A stretch of DNA of 64,000 bases, from NCBI RefSeq assembly GCF_001635685.1, contig NZ_LWFF01000002.1, forward strand, positions 31,808-95,807, read 5' to 3'. The position numbers and the translations under genes were made by a program. The notes below the pieces were generated by a model. It was not told the DNA's origin and ran no database searches. It saw nothing but the letters and a program-made list of their open reading frames with translations. Numbering within the stretch: position 1 is the first letter of the stretch; every line of letters starts with the position of its first letter. This DNA is from Erythrobacter sp. HI0063 (GTDB lineage: Bacteria > Pseudomonadota > Alphaproteobacteria > Sphingomonadales > Sphingomonadaceae). Of this stretch, positions 46,201 through 53,828 are shown piece by piece.

Positions 46201-47708
46201 CGCTTGTCACGCTCGCGAAGCTCGGACGGCTGGAAGCCATTCTCACGCATCCCCGTGGAGTCGTCCTTCCGCACGCGACGCTGAGCTGGCTGCTTCTCGA
46301 GCGTCAGGAACTGCCCTTTCACCAGCCGAGCCGCATTGCAGCGGCGCATGAGCTGACGCGGTTGATGGCGAACGACAAGCTCCACCTGTTTTCACCGCAA
46401 GGCGCCGTGGACGCCGGGCTGGGCGACCTCGTCGGCCGCTCGCTCGCCGCGATGCTGGTCGACGCGGCGGCGACCGGCGAGGTCGACCGGCCCCGCTATG
46501 TGATCCGCTCGGCGAAGGTAACCCGCGCCGGCTCCTTCCTCGACGAGACTGTTGATCTCTCGGCACACGCCCCCGCGCTGCGCAGTTGCCAGGCGCTCGT
46601 CGACGCGCTCGTCCTGCGCGGGGTGGTCACCGAGGGCGAAGAGGAGGCGGCCCGCCGCTATCTCGAACGCGCTGAGGAGCGCTGGCCGGGCGAGCAGCCG
46701 ATCGCCCAAGGCGCCGATCTCTATCTCGACGACCTGTCGGTCGCGTATCTCCGCGCGACGGGAATGCTCGGCAAGATTGCCGCGGCCGGCTTTCGGCCCT
46801 TCGTTTCGGAGCAGGAACTGGCAACCGCCAAGGCCCTGCTCGAGGCCGAACGTCGCGGCGGCGAAATGGAAGCGATTGTCGAAAATCTTCGCCAGCTTCT
46901 AGCGGAGGCGATCGCTGCCGGAACGGCAAGTCTCGACCGCTGGCTCTCGGAGGATGGCGCGAAGGCCCACCCTAATCTCGCCATTCTCCAGCTTGCGCCG
47001 AAGGCCGCCGTGGTCGTGAGCGACGACCGCCATATGAACCAATATCCGCATATCGAGCATGGCGGCGGCGAGACGCCGATCTGGACGAGCCTCGATCTGC
47101 TCGCCGCGCTCGAGGAAGAGGGTAGGCTAGCGCGCGAGGAGCTATGGGCCGACCTGACTGCGCTGCGGCAATATGGCTATGCACTGATGCCGAGCGACGA
47201 AGCTGAGATCGCTCATTATCTGTCGAAGAGCCCCGTTATTGAAGGAAAGCTAGTAGAGAATGCCGCACTGAAGGCCTTTCGCGAGAATTTGCGTCTTGCC
47301 CAGCAGCGCGGATTGCTCGTTTTGTCGAAGGAGAATCCGTGGTTCGCCAGGCTGCTCGGCGACCTCGCCCGATCGATCCAGGCGCAGTGGACCGACGAGA
47401 TCGTTGACGAGGTAGCGCGGGCGCGATCGCACTGGCTGCTTGCCTGCGCCGATATGCGCAATTGGGCCGGATGTCTCGAAGGTGACCAGAGCAATATCGC
47501 GCGTTACGGCGCAGCGATCACCTATGCTCGGCTGCTGATGAACCGGGTCGAACCTCGGACCGACGCGGCGCTGGCGCGGATGGATGCCTGGCTCGAGGAG
47601 CTGATGACCGATCTTCACGTCGAGCAGCCTGACATCCATGACTGGCTCGTCGAGCATGTCCGCCTCGCGATCGCTGCCCATGCGAAGGGGGCGGTTGATG
47701 ACGATTGA
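43218..47708 (+). CDS. Giant nuclease-TPR-PIN protein, candidate defence effector
   Basis: 1496-aa soluble protein. Residues about 20-230 look like a Cap4/Mrr-type PD-(D/E)xK nuclease: GLNFQAAVTAIALIYML, the acidic stretch ETGTGGDD (E61, D67, D68), then E80-x-Q82-x-K84. Residues about 270-960 are mostly helical, repeat-like, and Ala/Arg/Leu-rich (TPR/HEAT-like). Residues about 985-1310 resemble a PIN-type nuclease of a family found in huge TPR proteins: GLDGSALVTLAKLGRLEAIL (D992), YLDDLSVAYL (D1171, D1172), VVVSDDRHMNQYP (D1269, D1270). The remaining tail is helical. It is translationally coupled to the next gene. High GC, but the context is mobile. Dual-nuclease function is inferred. Confidence 0.75.
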   Translation: MSRAGAAAKKSRRQAGGAAAGGGLNFQAAVTAIALIYMLRAQPIRWLENLAHDLLVGVEAETGTGGDDIRLVVAGGETIEVQVKKGLRATDELWTALIAMAEAIDKGSGVFGLLAVCPDSSRTIRSGLQQDLVAIGERRTDGLSPLGNQWLQRLADANLDPPAICARLRIRTLSALQTDRGDVQAARAELNFICAKECVDAAWKTLYGEAGLLIERRGRHNRESAAAVLKAVPIALIGELAPAPDPRAGDVDPLADLLAGHVPPAPAPAGDLSDLARSLLGEAAEAEAEHIRKGRFFVGFDSIEAARRLAGQLSEGAYSVCPSQVRARLLARCARALVLKGDAAEVDRLIAASRALAPTEEATIASAFLAANADWKAGLLRLASVDTALARSAALQIVYNANGLDAALDWIEQAGLGIADLDSDGAFLLLSCRLEKQDWDAAYADACVLTADNFDRTPMLYHVAALARMTHSVVADMRRFAVNGVPLDARHFPLIDTPAALEDRREAARLFRAGVATARHFAGQRAARFNATHALWLELRDPADSEAARARLAAIFASGDDIIAYIPLALAWGVPIDRDAVDRDLARRMAFEPDGNSDIAIARLAMATSIPDAKAAIAYFEAHAAMMGEHLARPGLLDIEIRLLVNADRFARARERLAADGGLLNSTEREGLERMLDRGAGGLETRDFEEAYARSPDTAHLKRLVAHLAEQDFSDRLAELGRELVRRTHNLREAEMMAGLLISNECHDVVAGLLADIPDLIDGSPVLRSALAWNCMREGDLKGAETLVDALLAERDERDDRSLQSNILILSGRWVELAHFVEAQWAAREKREADELIQAAQLAHQIGSPRTADLMQFAATKGAADPRILLTAYTLATQMGREDETHAFAWFEQAAALSNNDGPVQRISLAELVERAPAWNEQVDRVSDIWRRGDAPLPVVADALRQTSLELLLTPIIANPECSDPRQRVIVSAFSGVREDRPAIGDGAIGLDGSALVTLAKLGRLEAILTHPRGVVLPHATLSWLLLERQELPFHQPSRIAAAHELTRLMANDKLHLFSPQGAVDAGLGDLVGRSLAAMLVDAAATGEVDRPRYVIRSAKVTRAGSFLDETVDLSAHAPALRSCQALVDALVLRGVVTEGEEEAARRYLERAEERWPGEQPIAQGADLYLDDLSVAYLRATGMLGKIAAAGFRPFVSEQELATAKALLEAERRGGEMEAIVENLRQLLAEAIAAGTASLDRWLSEDGAKAHPNLAILQLAPKAAVVVSDDRHMNQYPHIEHGGGETPIWTSLDLLAALEEEGRLAREELWADLTALRQYGYALMPSDEAEIAHYLSKSPVIEGKLVENAALKAFRENLRLAQQRGLLVLSKENPWFARLLGDLARSIQAQWTDEIVDEVARARSHWLLACADMRNWAGCLEGDQSNIARYGAAITYARLLMNRVEPRTDAALARMDAWLEELMTDLHVEQPDIHDWLVEHVRLAIAAHAKGAVDDD

Positions 47709-49617
47709 GACCGACGAGCGCACGACCGGTATTGCGATGCTCCTGCTCTATGCGCCGTTTTTTCAGCAGAAACTCATCGACGACAGGGCCTTTCGCGAAT
47801 CGCTTGCGCTCGACGTCAATCAGACAATCGGGATCGATCATGGGGCGGTGGACTTCGATCGCGAGAAGTTCGACGCCGCGACCGCTGCGCTCTATGCCTC
47901 TGGCGGACAAGCGACGAACATCTCCGACACGAGGCACAGGAAATGGCGGCTTTCACTCGAGACGGTGGAAGACGGAACGGCCATCCACCTCACCCACGGA
48001 AAAACCGAATATCGCCTCAAGGGCGCTCCGATGCTCATGCCCGGCGCCGCCGACCGCAACGCCGCTTTCACGCGGATGTTGAACGAAGCGGGCTTACCGC
48101 CCGACCAACTCGTCGCGTGGCGGGGCCTCATCGGCGAACGGATACTCACGTCTTACGAGATCGAGGAGCTGGAAACCCAGCTCGACAAGTCCCCGGTCGC
48201 GGCGGCCCGGCGCATTCGGACGGAAGTGGCGGGTGCCAAAGGGCATATCGCCACGATCGCCCCACCTTTTCGCTCTCATTATGAAGCTTTTGCGGGTGCC
48301 AGACCCGTGGCCGATGTCGTCGCATATCGCGAAAAACTCCTGCCCGGGATCGTCGGCGACTGGCTGCGCTGGGACGAAGCCGAGGGCGCGAAGATGGCCT
48401 TGCTCACCGCCAGCCACGGCAGCTTCACTGCAGCGAGCCCTCTTGTGGACCTGCCCCCTGATCGCCTGGTCGCGTTGGCCGAATGGGCCTGCGAGAGCGC
48501 CGATTTGATATCAAAGATCGGCATGGTCGAGCTCGGCCTCGCGGCGCTACCGAGCGCGTCAGGTCTCGTCGCGCCACTCACCAAGATTGTCGAAGAGCTG
48601 CGCGACCTAGATCCCGACACCGCAGGCGCCCGCGCCCAGCTGTTGATGGCGGCCTATGTGATCGTAGAGGGCGAACTCGCTCGGACGAAGATCCTTGCCG
48701 ACCTCCCGCCATTCCAGCGCCGGATTGCCGCGCTTGCGCAGGCGTCGTTGTTCGAGCGCATTGCGTTTGGACAGGTCGATGCCGATCATTTTGGGCACTG
48801 GGCACTCGATGTCCGGGGCCGCAACTTCCTGTTGCAGTCACTGATCGACCTCAGGCGTGAGCCGCGCTGGGCCCCCGATGGCGCTTCACCCGACCGCCTC
48901 GATGCAGACTTCATGGGCCGTATCCGCAATGCCGCCTCAACCCACGCCGCGAATATCGGGGACCCCGCCCTTCATGAGCTGCTACTCGGAACCGGACCCG
49001 GCAGCATTTCGGGACGCCTCCATTTTCCCACCAGCTTCCTGCCAGGTCCGATCGAAGGCGCCACCGACCCCGCTGCCGACCCGCCACAGGAGTTCGTCGA
49101 CATCCTCGACCGCACGCTCGGCGGCGAAGATCTGACCGCGCACAGCGTGATCGCGCTGATCAATGTGAGCTCGCTGTTTCGCGTCGAGAATGAGCGTATC
49201 GACCGCGCGATCGAGCTGATCAGGGCCGCAAGCTTCCACTTCTCGGGCGAGATGGCGGTCGAGCAGCGCAACATCCTGCTCGACGGGCTCGCGAAGGTCG
49301 CCGCCAACTCGCGGCGGCCCGACCTCGCGAAAGATATCCGGACAATGATGCGGCGGCTGCGTCTCGACGGCGATGCCGCGCTCCCGGCGTCGAAGGAGTT
49401 CATGACCTGCCTGATCGCAGCGGCCGCGCATGCCGAACTGGACGAGTGGGCGCGCTTCACCGGCGATTGCGCGGTCGAACTCGCGTTCGCTGTCGACGAT
49501 CCCGATGAGGCTAGATTCCTCCATAGCGATATGACCTATCTATGCGCCTACGAGCCGTCGTTGCGCAGCACGATGGGCCGCGCGCTCGCGGCGCTCGAAG
49601 CCTTCCTGGGGTATTGA
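47698..49617 (+). CDS. Partner protein of the giant nuclease, no recognised domain
   Basis: 639-aa soluble protein starting at the ATG at 47698, overlapping the giant gene by 11 bases in another frame. The open frame begins at 47638, but upstream residues lie inside the giant gene. The N-terminal 60 residues include LLLYAPFFQQKLIDDRAFRE and possibly bind a ligand. The rest is mostly helical (ALPSASGLVAPLTKIVEELR, DILDRTLGGEDLTAHSVIAL). No catalytic motif is visible. Coupled translation with the giant nuclease suggests a regulator, inhibitor or sensor partner. That is inference. Confidence 0.75.
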   Translation: MTIETDERTTGIAMLLLYAPFFQQKLIDDRAFRESLALDVNQTIGIDHGAVDFDREKFDAATAALYASGGQATNISDTRHRKWRLSLETVEDGTAIHLTHGKTEYRLKGAPMLMPGAADRNAAFTRMLNEAGLPPDQLVAWRGLIGERILTSYEIEELETQLDKSPVAAARRIRTEVAGAKGHIATIAPPFRSHYEAFAGARPVADVVAYREKLLPGIVGDWLRWDEAEGAKMALLTASHGSFTAASPLVDLPPDRLVALAEWACESADLISKIGMVELGLAALPSASGLVAPLTKIVEELRDLDPDTAGARAQLLMAAYVIVEGELARTKILADLPPFQRRIAALAQASLFERIAFGQVDADHFGHWALDVRGRNFLLQSLIDLRREPRWAPDGASPDRLDADFMGRIRNAASTHAANIGDPALHELLLGTGPGSISGRLHFPTSFLPGPIEGATDPAADPPQEFVDILDRTLGGEDLTAHSVIALINVSSLFRVENERIDRAIELIRAASFHFSGEMAVEQRNILLDGLAKVAANSRRPDLAKDIRTMMRRLRLDGDAALPASKEFMTCLIAAAAHAELDEWARFTGDCAVELAFAVDDPDEARFLHSDMTYLCAYEPSLRSTMGRALAALEAFLGY

Positions 49618-49683
49618 GGCGCGCGCCCTGATCGGATCACACAGACGTTGAAGTTCCTGCGTCGCGCTGACAGATGGGGCTAC

Positions 49684-50073
49684 ATGGCAAGCCGCATCAT
49701 CGACTGGCGATTCATCCCGAATGGCAAAGGCTGGGATGTTGAGGATGACGAAATCATTTGGCTCGACGTCGCGGCGTTCGATCGTGCTTGGCAGCGCAGC
49801 GACCAATATATCGTCCCGGGTGGCGCCAACGGACAGGACGAGCGCTACCCGCGGATCGGCAAGTGGTTCGCGGCCTATGACCATTGCGACATGGCCTTCG
49901 TCAGCCTCGACGATGACATCCCGATCTTCACCAATGGCCGGCATCGCTATTCCTGGCTCCGCGACCATGGAGTCACCGCAATGCCCTTTCAGGTATCGCC
50001 GGGGGCATCGGCCAACTTTGGGCGCCTGTTCCCGACGCATGATCGCAGTTCCATCCTGCGCGATTCCCCCTAG
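49684..50073 (+). CDS. ParB/Srx-like hypothetical protein
   Basis: About 129 aa from ATG 49684; a TTG at 49648 in the same frame is an alternative. The motif TNGRHRYSWLRDHGVTAMPF resembles the ParB/Srx-type core, the G-x-H-R motif followed by a helix and a P-x-x-V turn. The N-terminal half (DWRFIPNGKGWDVEDDEIIW) is unfamiliar. It follows the nuclease pair by 66 bases and may be co-regulated. Function unknown. Confidence 0.55.
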   Translation: MASRIIDWRFIPNGKGWDVEDDEIIWLDVAAFDRAWQRSDQYIVPGGANGQDERYPRIGKWFAAYDHCDMAFVSLDDDIPIFTNGRHRYSWLRDHGVTAMPFQVSPGASANFGRLFPTHDRSSILRDSP

Positions 50074-50252
50074 GAAGAGCGGGACCTCGCGACCGAGAAC
50101 CGGGCGGAGACGGTGAGCCATACCCTCCGCGCGCCGTGGACTACATCCGTTGAGGAGGATGTCTCCTTTCAGACCAATCTGAGCGTCCCCGCAACGGCCA
50201 ACATGAGGGCGCGAAGCCGACCTTAAACGCCTTCATTGCGTCAGAAATCCGC

Positions 50253-51170
50253 ATGTCTAAATCCCTAGAATGTGGACGTCGGAGGCATCATATTCTGATC
50301 GAGGACATACGCGCTTGCCGCTATCCAAAAGGCTGGCTGCAGAGATCCCTTGTGTCGCGCGCTGGGGTCAGTTCCCAAGCGATCTATCGTCTCGAGCGCG
50401 GCATTGGATCCGCTAAGACCCTGGAGGCCGCAGTTAAAGCCCTCAATTACAGGCTGAAAGGAGTTGCGCCGGGCCGAACGCTTACCGAGCAATTGCGCAA
50501 TCGGCGGGTGAAGCAGACTGTCACTATATCGTGATTGGCAAAACACACCGGGCTTTCACCCAAAACCATCTCGGCAGTGGAGAACGGAAGGGGCTCCATC
50601 GCGAGTGTCGTCCGCATTCTGGAAGTTTTGGCGCCGAACGCAAAACGACGTGCTCCTGAAAGAGCATATTGGGGCCAGGGCGACAAAGATGACTGCGATC
50701 GCCGCTTCACGCCAGAAGAGTTCACGGAGCCGGTTTATGCAGCCTTCGGCGGCGTCGACTTGGATCCGTGCGGACACCCATCCAGTCCGGTAGTCGCAAC
50801 TCGCAGGTTCATCCTCGGCAACGGTGACGACTGGCTTCGAGACGCTTGGTTCGGCGGGTTCGTTTACGTCAACCCGCCCTTCTTCGCGCAGCTACGCTGG
50901 TTACGTCTAGCGCATGAGCAATGGTGTATGGGAAACGCTTGCACCATAGCGTGTCTAGTGCCCGCTAGAACGGATTCGGTCTGGTTCCACGAGACTTTTC
51001 GTGCCGATGCCGATGTTTATTTCCTGCAAGGGCGGGTCCGGTTTATCGACCTGCGTGGAGGGTCTCAAGTTACCCCTTTTTCGTTGATGCTAGTCGTTTT
51101 CGGCGCTGCGGCGGAACAAAATGTAGCATACGCCGAAGCGGTTGCCGGGATCTGGATGGCTCGAAAGTAA
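50253..51170 (+). pseudogene. HTH-type adenine methyltransferase interrupted by in-frame TGA
   Basis: One reading frame of 305 codons if the TGA at 50532-50534 is read through. Residues 1-93 contain an XRE-like HTH (LVSRAGVSSQAIYRLERGIG). After the TGA a second HTH (LAKHTGLSPKTISAVENGRG) is followed by a phage-type DNA N6-adenine methyltransferase core: DLDPCGHPSS, the catalytic VNPPFFAQLRW and ACLVPARTDSVWF. A TTG directly after the stop could restart translation. CGA to TGA would explain the stop. It is either a pseudogene or two products. Confidence 0.7.
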
Positions 51171-51213
51171 GCAAGGGGGCGCCCATGTCATGAGCGCCCT
51201 CTTTAAACGTCGA

Positions 51214-51837
51214 TCAACTCCCAGTTTCGGTGAATTCGGCCCATCGCTCAACGAGAACACGAGCGCCGTCGTTATAAAGTAGCTCATTGTCCAAACCTCC
51301 ATAACGAAGACCCGCCTTCGCAGTCCTGCGAGGACAGATCAGCAGATGAAGATGCGGTTGGTTCGGTGATGATATCCGTCCAGGCGCATGCTGTATCAGC
51401 AGTGTGGCGAGCCCCCTCTCATCGGCAAGGATCCTCGCGAATGCGCGTCCTTCTTCCCAAGCATGATGCATACGGTCCACGTCTGGGGTCGGGATCGTCA
51501 AATAGACAAGGATTGCGGGATTGACCTGCATTTCGTCGCACCCTTCGAGAAACGGAAGGGACGTAGCGAACTGATCTTCTGCACCTTCCGGCAAAATCAC
51601 GTCCACCCTCTCCGCCGTGATGGCATCGGGTTCAGTTGGCGGTGGTTGGATGGGTTGCAATTTTCGCCTTCCAAATTCGACAGCGGAATTGGTTCGATCT
51701 TTGAATGTCGAACGTAGCACTCCGAACGTAAGAGTGTTCTCACTGAGCAGATAGAGCCAGCTTTCAGGATGGTTCGGATCAGTGGCGGCACGCGTCTTAG
51801 ATTTCGCTTTTGACTTTGGTTTGGACGGTTTGGCCAT
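51214..51837 (-). CDS. MobA/MobL-like protein
   Basis: 207-aa protein with a Lys-rich N-terminus (MAKPSKPKSKAKSKTRAATD). Its C-terminal half (ARILADERGLATLLIQHAPG, then QPHLHLLICPRRTAKAGLRY) has an H...H-L-H arrangement like the metal-binding core of MobA/MobL relaxases. A catalytic tyrosine in the N-terminal relaxase position is not evident, so it may be a degenerate relaxase or a HUH/HIT-like relative. The start overlaps the upstream stop by 4 bases (ATGA). Confidence 0.45.
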   Translation of the reverse strand: MAKPSKPKSKAKSKTRAATDPNHPESWLYLLSENTLTFGVLRSTFKDRTNSAVEFGRRKLQPIQPPPTEPDAITAERVDVILPEGAEDQFATSLPFLEGCDEMQVNPAILVYLTIPTPDVDRMHHAWEEGRAFARILADERGLATLLIQHAPGRISSPNQPHLHLLICPRRTAKAGLRYGGLDNELLYNDGARVLVERWAEFTETGS

Positions 51838-52346
51838 CAGATCTGCCCCCGCGACAGGCGAATGATCCTCGCTGCGGCCCGGCAAGCGCCGTCGGCGCGT
51901 TCATCATCGCAAAAGGGCTGGCGCATACGCAATTCCAGGCCGCTGCTTCCGAGCTTCATGGCAGGCCCCCGGGACTTTTCAGCGCAAAGCCACAGGTCGC
52001 CATTTTCGCGCTCCATGAAATGCAGCGCGCGAAAAGTCAGCAGTTCAGCAGGAGTCCGCACCGCAACATCGACTGTGACAGGATTGTCCATTTCTGGAGA
52101 CAATCCTGCCCGAATAAGGATCGTATCGCTGGCAAGATCGATCGCCGCTTTGGAAAAATCCTTGAAGACGGGATTGTCTGCCGGTGTCACACCGATCACC
52201 AGCTTGCAATCGCCGAATGCGATCGAACTTGGTGGCAGATGAGGCGATCGGACAGTTCGTATCGGTCCTGCCCAAGCCATGGCTACGAGGGGCAGAGCCA
52301 GCAGACGCAGGGCCGGGTTGTATTCCTTATTTTCGTTGTATTTCAT
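51837..52346 (-). CDS. Hypothetical exported protein
   Basis: 169-aa protein. An N-terminal hydrophobic segment (about 11-30, LRLLALPLVAMAWAGPIRTV) suggests a signal peptide or anchor. The rest (FGDCKLVIGVTPADNPVFKD, VAVRTPAELLTFRALHFMER) has several Cys and no recognised domain. ATGA-coupled to the MobA-like gene downstream, so they are likely made together. The start at 52346 is chosen by coupling and by the hydrophobic segment. Confidence 0.55.
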   Translation of the reverse strand: MKYNENKEYNPALRLLALPLVAMAWAGPIRTVRSPHLPPSSIAFGDCKLVIGVTPADNPVFKDFSKAAIDLASDTILIRAGLSPEMDNPVTVDVAVRTPAELLTFRALHFMERENGDLWLCAEKSRGPAMKLGSSGLELRMRQPFCDDERADGACRAAARIIRLSRGQI

Positions 52347-52394
52347 CGAGACTTCCTTTTGCAGACGCTGGATCGGCCGATCCAGCGGAAGCAT

Positions 52395-53417
52395 CGATCT
52401 TGATTTTCATCCTACCGATTTGCTTCGTCTCTCCTTCAGTTCTTGAACCTCATGAATGGTCGCCTCGACCTGCGTGGAAGGACCCTGCAAGCCCCGCAAA
52501 ATTTCAGGCGAAGGGAGGGCGATTTGCCTCTCCCCACTCTACGAAGTTCTTCTCGTCGCGCTCGTAGAGCTGACCTTCCGGCGTGTGGGCCTTGTCCACA
52601 CAAAGGACCTGAGGCGCGAAGTAGCCGAACCAGTGGACAAACGGTCTGCTCGAAAGGTTTGCAATCAGGGTGGGTTCCGGCCGATCGACAAAACTAGTTC
52701 GAACTGAAGCCAGAGGCCACGTCCACAGCATGTAAAAATGGGGTTCCCCATTTTTACGGTATTGCGCCTACTAAAATTACATGGACAAAACGCCCGTTTT
52801 GCCGGTTGTTTGTCCTGACCGAATGGGAAGGTGCAAGAATTTTGTCCACAAGGTCGCGGTCACGCCACGCGACATGATCATGTGGACATTTGTCGAACAA
52901 CTTGTCTGGCGAAGACAGGGCCAGAATGTTCGAAGGGGGCTTTGAGCAAAGCCCCGTCTGTCTGGGCTTCGTCCACACCGTTTCGGGGCGATTTGGACTA
53001 TCGAACCATACGTGTTTGCGATGGTCGAAGGCATTTAAAGTGCAAGCCTTTGAAGGTCCTCAACGCGCAGATAAGCGGACCGGATACTTGGCTTTCGCTC
53101 GCGTGCCTATTCGCCATTTTCGCGCTGCGTCGCGATGCTTCCTCCCGATGTATAATTCAATGGAGCTGACCACAATGGAGGCCGCGTCATGCCTTCCATC
53201 TTGCCGGTCTTCTCGGCTTGTTCAGACATTCGGCGCCGAGGAGAATTCATTGAGCATCCCCTCGATGCAAGCGTTCTCGGCTGTGCTTCATGTGTCCGCT
53301 TTGCGCCCCATTGCGGTCAATCCCGGATTGCAGTTGAGACGTCAAAAGCGGACGACCCGCGCACCGAGGGAAATCATCGACATTGCGTTACGCGCTCCTG
53401 CCGGTTATCGCGGCATC
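52395..53417. other. Gene-poor region with DnaA-box-like sites and inverted repeats
   Basis: About 1 kb with no supportable gene. Seven sites share a TTGTCCACA-like core: 52592, 52632 (reverse), 52719, 52780 (reverse), 52842, 52881 (reverse) and 52969. The consensus differs by one base from a DnaA box. Two strong hairpins (52732-52757 and 52936-52955) are also present. A minus-strand open stretch near 52504-52731 has protein-like ends (QLYERDEKNFVEWGEANRPP) but no start. It may be a replication or regulatory region of a mobile element. Confidence 0.45.
52732..52757. repeat. Perfect inverted repeat
   Basis: gtaaaaatgggg, loop tt, ccccatttttac: 12-bp perfect arms separated by 2 bases. Its AT-rich ends contrast with the neighbourhood. 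It may be a terminator or the binding site of a regulator. Confidence 0.7.
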
Positions 53418-53780
53418 GTGTTTCGGATTCTCACCCTCGTCCTACTCGTAAGCGCGCTTATCGTGCCGCGTGCTGCGTGGGGTGCCCATTTGAGCGGGCA
53501 TGAGGATCTTAGTTCGATCGGCGCAGTGCATTCACACCACCACGATCACGCTCACGAACAATCGGCGAGCGGCGAAGGTGCGGTGGAGCAGGATGATGCG
53601 CCGGGTGATCTGACGCACGATCACAAGCCAGCTTTTGCCGTCGGCGGAGACATACCGCTGCCGGAGATGTCTGCGGTCGACGCCGTGATTGGTGCAGCTT
53701 CCGCAAAAGGCCTGACGCAACTTCATCTCAGGGTGCTTTCACGCCCGGATTCCCTATTGCGACCACCCCGCGCGATCTGA
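53418..53780 (+). CDS. His-rich exported protein at head of metal-efflux operon
   Basis: About 120 aa from a GTG at 53418. An N-terminal hydrophobic signal segment (ILTLVLLVSALIVPRAAWG) is followed by HSHHHDHAHEQSA, a metal-binding histidine cluster, and an acidic region. Such small proteins commonly sit before czcC in alphaproteobacterial heavy-metal operons. The upstream frame to 52890 is unsupported. Probably a periplasmic metal-binding or sensing component. Confidence 0.65.
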   Translation: MFRILTLVLLVSALIVPRAAWGAHLSGHEDLSSIGAVHSHHHDHAHEQSASGEGAVEQDDAPGDLTHDHKPAFAVGGDIPLPEMSAVDAVIGAASAKGLTQLHLRVLSRPDSLLRPPRAI

Positions 53781-53828
53781 CGTTCCTGCCGGGCGGCTGC
53801 CCGGCTGTCAGTTCACGCGGAGGAATCC

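Noticed and set aside
52890..53417. Upstream extension of the His-rich protein frame
   Set aside because: The sequence before the signal peptide is not conserved in form and covers the DnaA-box-like region.
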